Shown: piece by piece, positions 43,802 through 50,421 of the stretch | Position numbering within the stretch: the stretch's first letter is position 1 | Layout of the letters: every line of letters begins with the position of its first letter | Assembly (NCBI GenBank): GCA_025964675.1 | Contig: JAOPYI010000237.1 | Span: forward strand, 1 to 50,421 | Source of the DNA: Sphaerisporangium sp. | GTDB taxonomy: Bacteria; Actinomycetota; Actinomycetes; Streptosporangiales; Streptosporangiaceae | Direction: 5' to 3' | Length of the DNA: 50,421 nucleotides | Program-made: the position numbers and the translations under genes | The notes under the pieces: generated by a model | The model's database searches: none | The model's input: the letters and a program-made list of their open reading frames with translations, nothing else | Told to the model about the DNA's origin: nothing

Positions 43802-44698
43802 TCACGACATGGACAGGATGTCCGCCGCGAGCTCGAAGAAGGCCCGCGCCGCCGGTGACTCCGGCCCGTCGTGCCGGTGGACGAGCGCGACCGTACGGCG
43901 CAGGTCGGCGCCGGTGATCTCCAGCACGCGCGGCCGGGGAGCGCGCCTGGCTGCGGACCGGGCGATGGACCGGGGGAGCACGGCCATGCCGAGGCCCTGG
44001 GCGGCGAACCTGACCATCTCCTCGACCCGCACGACCTCGAAGACGACCCTGCGGGACACGCCGGCCTGGGCGAAGTTGTGGTCGACCTGCTCGCGCAGCC
44101 CGTATCCCGGGGGAAAGTCGATGAACCGCTCACCGGCGAGCCGCGAGGCCGGAACGGACCCGGTCAGCGGGTGTTCCAGGTGGACGAGCCCGACGAGGTC
44201 CTCGGTCAGCAGCGGGCGCGCGCGCAGGCGCTCGGGCAGCGGCTTCGGGGGCAGGCCGAGGATCGCCAGGTCGAGCTTCGCCGAGCGGACGTCCTCGACC
44301 ATGCGATCACTGCCACCGCTGCGCAGCGCCACCTCGACCCCGGGGTGACGGGTGTGGAAGTCGCTGAGCAGGGCAGCCATGTCAAGGGTCAGAGGCGGGC
44401 ACTCCATCATGCCCACGGCGACGTTGCCGCGTACGATTCCCCGCAGGGCGTCCGCCTCGGCGGCGAGGAGATCGAGGTCGCTGAGCACGCGCTCGGCCAG
44501 CGGGAGCAGCTGGGCCCCTGCCCTGGTGAGTCGTACCGAGCGGGTGGTGCGCTCGAACAGCTTGATGCCCAGCTCGTCCTCGAGCTTGCGGATCTGCTGG
44601 CTCAGCGCGGACTGCACGACGAACTCCCCCGCCGCGGCGGCACTGAAGCTTCCCGTGCGAGCGATGGCCCGGAAGTACCGCAGCTGTCGTAGATCCAT
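43802..44698 (-). CDS. LysR-family transcriptional regulator
   Basis: LysR regulator of 298 aa: N-terminal helix-turn-helix (RQLRYFRAIARTGSFSAAAAGEF, LSQQIRKLEDELGIKLFERTTR, residues 3-52 in parts) and a periplasmic-binding-like effector domain. The ATG at 44698 gives the normal MDLRQL start; a TTG four codons upstream is less likely. It is divergent from the lipoprotein gene at 44836, the usual arrangement for a LysR regulator and its target. It marks the right edge of the PKS cluster, and its link to the cluster is doubtful. Confidence 0.85.
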   Translation of the reverse strand: MDLRQLRYFRAIARTGSFSAAAAGEFVVQSALSQQIRKLEDELGIKLFERTTRSVRLTRAGAQLLPLAERVLSDLDLLAAEADALRGIVRGNVAVGMMECPPLTLDMAALLSDFHTRHPGVEVALRSGGSDRMVEDVRSAKLDLAILGLPPKPLPERLRARPLLTEDLVGLVHLEHPLTGSVPASRLAGERFIDFPPGYGLREQVDHNFAQAGVSRRVVFEVVRVEEMVRFAAQGLGMAVLPRSIARSAARRAPRPRVLEITGADLRRTVALVHRHDGPESPAARAFFELAADILSMS

Positions 44699-44709
44699 CG
44701 CATTATTCA

Positions 44710-44728
44710 ATCACAGTGATAACTGTTA
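44710..44728. promoter_or_regulatory. Palindromic site between LysR and lipoprotein genes
   Basis: ATCAC-A-GTGAT at 44710-44720, a perfect inverted repeat, followed by AACTGTT. It lies in the divergent gap just upstream of the LysR start, where LysR proteins bind T-n11-A type sites. Assignment is inference. Confidence 0.4.
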
Positions 44729-44835
44729 GCTCTTTCATGTCTTTGACGCATGAGTGTGCCACTGGGAGTCTGAGAGGGACCGGTCCACAGCACGTGATGG
44801 GTGGCCGCTCACGGCACCAAGGAGAGATAGCACAG

Positions 44836-45870
44836 ATGCCTCGTCTTCCCCCATCCCGCCTGCGGGCCGCGGTGATCGCCCTGGTCGTCGCGGTCGCGGT
44901 GACCGGCTGCTCCACGAACCCGCCGGACGCCGGGCCGGTGCCGCTGCGGCTCGGATACTTCCCGAACCTCACCCACGCCACGGCGATCCTGGGAGTCGAG
45001 GACGGGACGTTCCAGCGTGCCGTGGGCTCGGGCGTGAAGCTCGAGCCGTCGCTCTTCACCTCCGGCCCTCCGGCGATCACGGCCATCCTCTCCGACGCGG
45101 TGGACGCGGTCTTCGTGGGCGCCACTCCAGCGGTGAACGCCTTCCACAAGACCAAGGGCAACGTGAAGATCGTCTCGGGTGCCACCTCGGGCGGGGCGCA
45201 GCTCGTGGTCAGGAACGGCATCACCTCGGCAGCGGACCTCAAGGGCAGGACCATCGCCGACCCGGCGCTCGGAGGCGCGCCCGACATCCAGCTTCGCTAC
45301 TGGCTCAAGCAGCACGGACTGCGCACCGGCACCGCCGGCGACGGCGACGTGCACATCTCCCCGCAGGACAACGCCCAGATGGCCGCCGCCTACGCGAGCG
45401 GCGCGATCGACGGCGCCTGGGTGCCCCAGCCGTACGCCACCCTGCTGGTGAACCGGGGCGCGCACGTCCTCGTGAACGAGCACTCCCTGTGGCCCGGCGG
45501 CCGGTTCAACACCACCAACCTGCTCGTGCGCGCGGACTTCCTCAAGCGGCACCCCGACGTGGTCGTCGCCCTGCTGCGCGGCCTGATCAAGGAGACGGAC
45601 CAGGTGAACACCGATCCCGCGCAGGCCAGGCAGCGGGCCGACACCGCCATCGACAAGATCAACGGAGGCGGCCTCAAGGAAGGCGATCTGCGGGCGGCCT
45701 GGGCCGACATGACCTTCACCGTCGATCCCCTGCTGGCCACGATCAAGGAGTACGGCCGCCGGGGGACGGACGTCGGCGTGCTGCCCGGCGGCGACCTGAC
45801 CCGGCTCGCCGACCTCGGCCCGCTGAACAAGGCGCTGCGGGCCGAGGGCAAGGCGGCGGTCGCCGGATGA
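44836..45870 (+). CDS. Lipoprotein substrate-binding protein (SsuA/NitT/TauA type)
   Basis: Binding protein of 344 aa with a signal peptide and lipobox VTGC (Cys25), so it is membrane-anchored outside the cell. The mature part shows the NMT1/SsuA-like pattern RLGYFPNLTHATAILG, FVGATPAVNAF and a long helical end. Relatives bind sulfonates, nitrate, taurine or pyrimidine precursors and work with an ATPase and permease, which are absent here. The ATG at 44836 follows AAGGAGAG. Its stop overlaps the next gene's start (ATGA), linking it to the PHP-like protein. The ligand is unknown. Confidence 0.85.
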   Translation: MPRLPPSRLRAAVIALVVAVAVTGCSTNPPDAGPVPLRLGYFPNLTHATAILGVEDGTFQRAVGSGVKLEPSLFTSGPPAITAILSDAVDAVFVGATPAVNAFHKTKGNVKIVSGATSGGAQLVVRNGITSAADLKGRTIADPALGGAPDIQLRYWLKQHGLRTGTAGDGDVHISPQDNAQMAAAYASGAIDGAWVPQPYATLLVNRGAHVLVNEHSLWPGGRFNTTNLLVRADFLKRHPDVVVALLRGLIKETDQVNTDPAQARQRADTAIDKINGGGLKEGDLRAAWADMTFTVDPLLATIKEYGRRGTDVGVLPGGDLTRLADLGPLNKALRAEGKAAVAG

Positions 45871-48197
45871 GCACGCCCCGGATCACCCCGCGCCCGCAGA
45901 CAGAACGCCTCTACAACGACTGCGCCGACACGGCCGTCAGCAGGAGGACCACCGAAGCCGTACGGGCACTGCCGTTCCTCGGCGAGCTCACCACGGAGAC
46001 CACCAGGCTGACCGCCGGAGACGTCACCGAGCTGACGCTGCGCTACACCGTGGGCGGCTCGGGCATCGCCGACAGCGGCTGGCTGAAGCTGTGCTTCAAG
46101 TACTACTCCGACTGGGACCTGCAGACCACCCGGCCGGAGGGACGCGACTACGCCACGGCGGAGGTGACACGCCGTGGCGATCTCGGCGGTGCGTCGGCGG
46201 GCGGCCTCGCGACCGTTCGCAGGCTGCGGACCGCCTATGACGTCAAGGGAGGTGAGAGGCCCTTCCAGAAGGCCCTCCTCGTACACCTCGAGGACGGTTT
46301 CGTGCGGCCGGGGGATGAGATCGTCATCCGGCTGGGCGACCGGCGGCACGGCGGCCCCGGCACCCGGGCGCAGACCTTCGTGGAGGACGCCTTCAGGTTC
46401 CGGATGTACGCCGACGTCCTCGGCACCTCGCGCATGGGGCACGTGGGCGACGTCTCCGTCGACATCGTCGCGGGACCCGCCGAGCGGCTCGTCGTCACGG
46501 GACCGCGCCTGGTCCGCGCGGGCGCCACCGCGCCGCTGCGGGCCCACCTCGAGGACGCCTGGGGCAACGTGGCGTCCGGCACCCCGGCACCGGTCCAGGC
46601 CGTCAGCGGCGGGTGGACCTCACCGCCCCGCGCCTTCGCCGCCGAGGGCTGGGCCACGGCCACCATCGAGCTTCCCGCCCGGCCTCCCGGGCCGAACGAC
46701 GTGCGTGTCTCGGCGAGCCTGCCGGACGGGCGCGAGCTGACGGCCGGCTGCACCGTGGACGTGGTGGCTGAGCTGCCCGGCGAGCGCGCCTACTTCGCCG
46801 ACCTGCACGTGCACTCCGACGACACCGTGGGCACCCAGGACAGCGCCTACAACTTCGCCTACGGCCGCTGGGTGGGCGGCCTTGACGTGCTCGGCTACAC
46901 GGCCAACGACTTCCAGATCACCGAGAAAGCCTGGCAGGAGGTCGTGGCCCTGTGCCGGGAGGTCAGCGAGGACGGCCGGTTCGTGTGCCTGCCCGGCGTC
47001 GAGTGGTGCGGCAACTCCGGCGTGGGCGGCGACCACAACGTCATCTATCTGGGCGAGGACACCAGGCTGGCCAGGTCCCTGGAATGGCATGACGCGATGA
47101 CCACGCGCTCACCGGCCCCCGAGCACTGGCCGATCACCGAGCTGTACGACGCGTACGCCGCCAACCCGGACGACTACCTGCTGATGCCGCACGTCGGCGG
47201 CCGGCGCGCCGTCCTGGACTGGCACCATCCCGCGCTGGAACGGCTCATCGAGGTGCATTCGGCCTGGGGCACCAGCCCGTGGTTCCTCCGGGACGCCATG
47301 AGCCGCGGCCTGCGGCTCGGTGTCAGCGCCAACAGCGACGAGCATCGGGGCCGTCCCGGTGGCGGGGCGCCGGGCGCCAACATCTTCGGTGGCCGTGGCG
47401 GGCTGACCGGCGTGCTGTCCCCTGACCTGACCCGCGCCTCGGTCGGAGCCACGCTGCGGGCGCGTCGCACATGGGCGACGACGGGTGCGCGGGCCGTCGC
47501 CCTGCTGCGGGCCGGAGACCGGTGGATGGGCGAGGAGCTCGCCGTCGCCGACGAGGAGATCGTCGTCTCGTACGCCCTGTACGGGGACGCGCCGTGGGAC
47601 CGCATGACCGTCCACGACACGCGCGGACCGCTGCTGCACCGCGATCTGAACGCCGAGGCGGGCCACGCGCCGGGGCTTGTCAGGGTCCGCTGGGGCGGCG
47701 CGCGGCACCGTGACCGCTACCGCTGGGCCTCCTGGACCGGGCACATCCAGGTCTCCGGAGCCGATCTGCTCGAGGCCCGCCCATGGGCGCTCACGCATCA
47801 GGAGCAGGCGATCACGGTCGACGGCACGCGTATCGGCTGGTCGAGCGCGACGTACGGGAACGACACGGGCGTGGTGCTCCACCTCGGCCCCGGCGGCGAC
47901 GCGGAGATCACCATCGAGGCCACCGTCGCCGAGGACGCCCGCACCGAGCGGTTCAGCGTGCCTGTGACCGGCCTCGCGGGCGGCCCGGTACGCCGCGAGC
48001 TGGGAGGGGCGGGGCTTCACGTCACGGTCGAGCGGGTCGCCGACGCCGCTCGTCTCCCGTCGACCCTCGCCGGGGACCTCTCCGTCCGTCCCCCCGAGGG
48101 CGACAGCGCCCTGTACGTGCACGCCGTGCAGACCGACGGGCACGAAATCTGGACCAGTCCCCTATTCTTCACACGGGGTCAGGGCTCGGACCGGTAG
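45867..48197 (+). CDS. Large PHP-like metal-dependent hydrolase (DUF3604-like)
   Basis: Protein of 776 aa. The central region has the PHP-type metal motif ADLHVHSDD (about 310), followed by MPHVGG, EVHSAWG and SANSDEHRGRP, which supply further His/Asp ligands. The first 300 residues are beta-rich with Ig-like stretches (VDIVAGPAERLVVTG); the end is also beta-rich. No signal peptide is seen, although the partner protein is extracytoplasmic. The ATG overlaps the lipoprotein stop by four bases. A phosphoesterase or amidohydrolase-like activity is expected. Similar to DUF3604 proteins as far as memory allows; the substrate is unknown. Confidence 0.72.
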   Translation: MSTPRITPRPQTERLYNDCADTAVSRRTTEAVRALPFLGELTTETTRLTAGDVTELTLRYTVGGSGIADSGWLKLCFKYYSDWDLQTTRPEGRDYATAEVTRRGDLGGASAGGLATVRRLRTAYDVKGGERPFQKALLVHLEDGFVRPGDEIVIRLGDRRHGGPGTRAQTFVEDAFRFRMYADVLGTSRMGHVGDVSVDIVAGPAERLVVTGPRLVRAGATAPLRAHLEDAWGNVASGTPAPVQAVSGGWTSPPRAFAAEGWATATIELPARPPGPNDVRVSASLPDGRELTAGCTVDVVAELPGERAYFADLHVHSDDTVGTQDSAYNFAYGRWVGGLDVLGYTANDFQITEKAWQEVVALCREVSEDGRFVCLPGVEWCGNSGVGGDHNVIYLGEDTRLARSLEWHDAMTTRSPAPEHWPITELYDAYAANPDDYLLMPHVGGRRAVLDWHHPALERLIEVHSAWGTSPWFLRDAMSRGLRLGVSANSDEHRGRPGGGAPGANIFGGRGGLTGVLSPDLTRASVGATLRARRTWATTGARAVALLRAGDRWMGEELAVADEEIVVSYALYGDAPWDRMTVHDTRGPLLHRDLNAEAGHAPGLVRVRWGGARHRDRYRWASWTGHIQVSGADLLEARPWALTHQEQAITVDGTRIGWSSATYGNDTGVVLHLGPGGDAEITIEATVAEDARTERFSVPVTGLAGGPVRRELGGAGLHVTVERVADAARLPSTLAGDLSVRPPEGDSALYVHAVQTDGHEIWTSPLFFTRGQGSDR

Positions 48198-48322
48198 GAC
48201 CGGACGACGACACCGGACTTGGCCGGCCCATCACTCCTGGTCGCCGATAAGCCCCGCGTCGTTGGCCAGCAGCGCGATCTGGACTGGTCGTGGCGACCGT
48301 CACGCCCTGGGAGGCCAGGCTT

Positions 48323-49765
48323 TCACGCGCCGAAGCGGCCGACGGGTTCACCGGCCACCGGGTCCGGCCCGACCAGACGGCTGGAACCATCGCGCCGGAT
48401 GACTTCCCTCCAGCCATCGGGCCAGGAGCGTTGAGCACCACCGGGGGCCGCGCGCACCGTCGCCTCCCACAGGGCCGGCGCGGTCTCGAACGTGGCATCC
48501 CGGAAGGACACTCCACCCCCGAACTCGGCCTGCCGGAATACGGCCTCGTCCTTGAACGCGGCCTCGCCGAAAACCGCCTCCGCCGGGAAGGCAGCCGCTC
48601 GGAAAACGGCCCGATGCTTGAAGACCGTACGGCTGAAGAGCGCCGTTCCCTCGAACGTCGTGCCCCTGAAATCCGCTCGGAGGGCGAACACGGTGTCCCG
48701 GAATATCGCGTCGTCCTTGAAAAGCGCCTCCTCGAACCCCGCCTTGTAGTTGGCGTCCCCCCAGCCCGCCTTTCCGGTGAAGACGGCTCCCCCGAACACC
48801 GTCCTCCCATTGAAGGTCGCCCCGCCGAAGCGGGCGAACCCTATGAACGTGGCGTCGCCAAAACCCGCCAGGCGCATCCGGCATTCGTTGAAGTCCAGCT
48901 TCACGAGGCAGGCGCCGGTGAGGTCCAGGTCGATGTCCGGCCAGAACGTGCCGGGCGGCAACCGCTCGGACCTGCTCCAGCGCAGATGGTTCCTGAGTAT
49001 CCGCTGGGCCGTGGTGCGGACCTGGAGTTCCTGAGGGTCGATGGACGCCCCGGTCGCCTCCTCCCGGCTCGCGGGGTGATCTCCCTCCTCCCCGGGCGCG
49101 GATCCGGCCTCGACAGTAGGCATGCGGAGATAGGCACAGATCACGTCGACGATCGTCTGGCGCTGGTCGGGGTTGTTCTGGGCGACACGCTCCAGAGCAT
49201 GCAGCCCTGCCAGGCGTACGGCGGCCTTGTCGTGCCCGAGCTGGTCGGTCGCCTTGGTGTACAGCTCCGTCACGCGTTTCTCACCGGCGTCGTACTCCTG
49301 GTAGGCCTGGGTACGCTCCCCGAGCCACTGGCGTCGCACACCGAGAAGGAGCGCCACCAGCCCGGCAGCCCCGGCACCAACTGTCAGCCCGGTCTTCACG
49401 GCGTCCAGTCGCAGCTCGACGCGCTTGGCCGCGTCCGGCGCCGTGTCGGCGAGGGACAGCAGGACCGCCGTGGCGCTCCACATGGATACGACGATGATCA
49501 CGACCCCAGTGAGGACCCACCACCAGGAAAGGACGCGCAGCGTCGCGCGGTCGGCCGGCCGAGGCCTCCACAGGGCCAGCCCGACGCCGGCCCCCACGAG
49601 TATCACGGCCGCGAGGACGAGCACAGCGGCCAGCGGCACGTAGGCCGCGAGGTCGGGCGCTCCCGCCCGTCCCGCCACGAGCGCGGCCACCGCCGCCACC
49701 ACCCCCGCGACCAGCGGCACCACGCCGACCGCCCTACGTCCGGGCCCCCGCCCCAAGTCCCTCAT
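48323..49765 (-). CDS. Pentapeptide-repeat membrane protein
   Basis: Protein of 480 aa. The N-terminal half has about four transmembrane helices (VPLVAGVVAAVAALVAG; VPLAAVLVLAAVILVGAGVGLAL; WWVLTGVVIIVVSM; GLTVGAGAAGLVALLLGV), then a soluble helical linker (AYQEYDAGEKRVTELYTKATDQLG). The C-terminal part is a run of pentapeptide repeats with F at the centre (ATFIG, FARFGG, ATFNG, TVFGG, AVFTG, ALFKD and so on), which fold into a quadrilateral beta helix. The start at 49765 lacks a clear ribosome binding site. Pentapeptide proteins of this plan are frequent in actinobacteria and have no assigned function. Unrelated to the PKS genes. Confidence 0.8.
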   Translation of the reverse strand: MRDLGRGPGRRAVGVVPLVAGVVAAVAALVAGRAGAPDLAAYVPLAAVLVLAAVILVGAGVGLALWRPRPADRATLRVLSWWWVLTGVVIIVVSMWSATAVLLSLADTAPDAAKRVELRLDAVKTGLTVGAGAAGLVALLLGVRRQWLGERTQAYQEYDAGEKRVTELYTKATDQLGHDKAAVRLAGLHALERVAQNNPDQRQTIVDVICAYLRMPTVEAGSAPGEEGDHPASREEATGASIDPQELQVRTTAQRILRNHLRWSRSERLPPGTFWPDIDLDLTGACLVKLDFNECRMRLAGFGDATFIGFARFGGATFNGRTVFGGAVFTGKAGWGDANYKAGFEEALFKDDAIFRDTVFALRADFRGTTFEGTALFSRTVFKHRAVFRAAAFPAEAVFGEAAFKDEAVFRQAEFGGGVSFRDATFETAPALWEATVRAAPGGAQRSWPDGWREVIRRDGSSRLVGPDPVAGEPVGRFGA

Positions 49766-50321
49766 GGTGGCAACTTCAACACATGTTCCCGAGATCCTCC
49801 ACAGGAGCAGGAAAACCGCTGACCCGCCGGCGCAGACGGGGCGCGGGGACGACCGCGTCGACGGGAGGTGGCCACGACCTTGGAGGCCGTTCACGTTAGA
49901 GAGATCCGATGACTTTGAACGACAGCTTGAACGGGAAACAGCCCATGCTGTCGTGGATCGATCCATTCCCGGCTGTGAGCTGCGCATTCTCGCTGCGGGG
50001 TTGTTCATAAGTTTCCGGAACATTGTTTGAGTATTGCGTTGGCGTGTCAGATCCTGTCAGGATGACTGCGAGCGGTCCGATGTTACTTCGGCGATGACAT
50101 ATACCGCTTCGTGTCTTCTGGTGGCGTTCTGTCGGTGTGAAGCCTGATCCGGAAGGAAAAGGCTGCGGAGCTCTTCCTCGTGACGCGGCGCGCTCATCGT
50201 CGTCCAGCCATGTCTGGCTCCGATCGGGAGCGACGGCCGCCGATCGAACGTAACGGCTCTGCCGACTCCACCTTCCAGCAGGCGCGGCTTACGAACAGTC
50301 GCTCTAACCGAAGGAGTTCAC
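49766..50321. other. Divergent intergenic region
   Basis: About 556 bp between the pentapeptide-repeat gene and the Tat-exported protein start, with no supported gene. It is less GC-rich in the middle (around 49900-50130) and carries a 13-bp palindrome ATCCTG-T-CAGGAT at 50051-50063, a possible operator. Confidence 0.45.
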
Positions 50322-50421
50322 GTGGCCGTCTCGCGCCGGAGGTTCATGACCTCCGTAGTGTCCGGGTCCGCTCTCGCCGCGGTGTCGACGACCCAGTTGG
50401 GGTCGGCCTTCACGAGTGCGG
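50322..50421 (+). CDS. Start of a Tat-exported protein (partial)
   Basis: The first 33 codons of a gene cut by the window edge. It starts with GTG at 50322 behind GAAGGAGTTCAC and encodes MAVSRRRFMTSVVSGSALAA followed by VSTTQLG, a clear twin-arginine signal (SRRRFM) with an Ala-rich hydrophobic stretch. The mature protein is out of view, so only export by the Tat route can be inferred. Confidence 0.8.
   Translation, partial: MAVSRRRFMTSVVSGSALAAVSTTQLGSAFTSA

Noticed and set aside
44754-45866. N-terminal extension of the PHP-like protein to 1147 aa
   Set aside because: The extension overlaps the lipoprotein gene in another frame and reads as an Arg-rich shadow; the ATG at 45867 gives a coupled start.
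48219-50030. Plus-strand ORFs opposite the pentapeptide-repeat gene
   Set aside because: Antisense shadows of a repetitive high-GC gene; the minus strand shows clear pentapeptide repeats and membrane helices.

Overview
The window is high-GC actinobacterial DNA: most ORFs start with ATG or GTG behind GGAG-type ribosome binding sites, genes are tightly packed, and the families are those of antibiotic-producing filamentous actinomycetes. The genus cannot be fixed from the sequence. About 44 of the 50 kb (from base 96 or before to about 43771) reads as one type II polyketide synthase (PKS) gene cluster. The left end may continue beyond the window.

The core is a ten-gene minus-strand operon (36671 down to 29014): TcmI-like cyclase, cupin cyclase, KS-alpha, KS-beta/chain length factor, ACP, TcmN-like aromatase/cyclase, DUF1772 anthrone-oxygenase-like membrane protein, SDR, FAD monooxygenase and TenA-like protein. 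Most junctions overlap. Two cyclases plus an aromatase, a FabG-like ketoreductase, ABM oxygenases and a SchA/CurD protein point to a pentangular polyphenol. An AsnB-type amidotransferase, a flavin halogenase, two O-methyltransferases, a P450 and several flavin oxygenases suggest a nitrogen-containing, chlorinated, O-methylated, heavily oxidised product of the general lysolipin/xantholipin type. The exact product is inference.

Layout: 96-8037 tailoring (FAD monooxygenase, secreted multicopper oxidase, SDRs, TenA-like, P450); 8038-9268 long regulatory gap; 9269-11134 SARP activator; 11234-11875 DUF1707 protein, probably a bystander; 12176-12861 two ABM proteins; 12915-17250 flavoprotein, nitroreductase, AsnB and ferredoxin on the minus strand; 17436-22651 two methyltransferases, NmrA-like, FAD monooxygenase and F420-type enzyme; 23003-28810 second F420-type enzyme, halogenase, cation/proton antiporter and secreted beta-helix protein; 29014-36671 core PKS operon; 36937-40294 dehydrogenase, CrtI-like flavoprotein and ketoreductase; 40536-43771 ABM, SDR, SchA/CurD, third F420-type enzyme, second DUF1772 protein and a small protein. 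From 43802 on, the genes look unrelated: LysR regulator, lipoprotein of the SsuA/NitT type, PHP-like hydrolase, pentapeptide-repeat membrane protein, and the start of a Tat-exported protein.

The strongest non-gene signal is a set of direct repeats of TCGA spaced exactly 11 bp in most promoter-bearing gaps of the cluster (3383, 4240, 12019, 17035, 22764, 22898, 27089, 28939, 28989, 36728, 36853, 40412). This is the geometry SARP activators bind, so the single SARP gene probably drives the whole cluster. Other notable features: both TenA-like proteins lack the thiaminase cysteine, a promoter-plus-gene duplication produced two nearly identical ABM proteins, and two secreted proteins (a multicopper oxidase and a beta-helix protein) sit behind SARP-type boxes.
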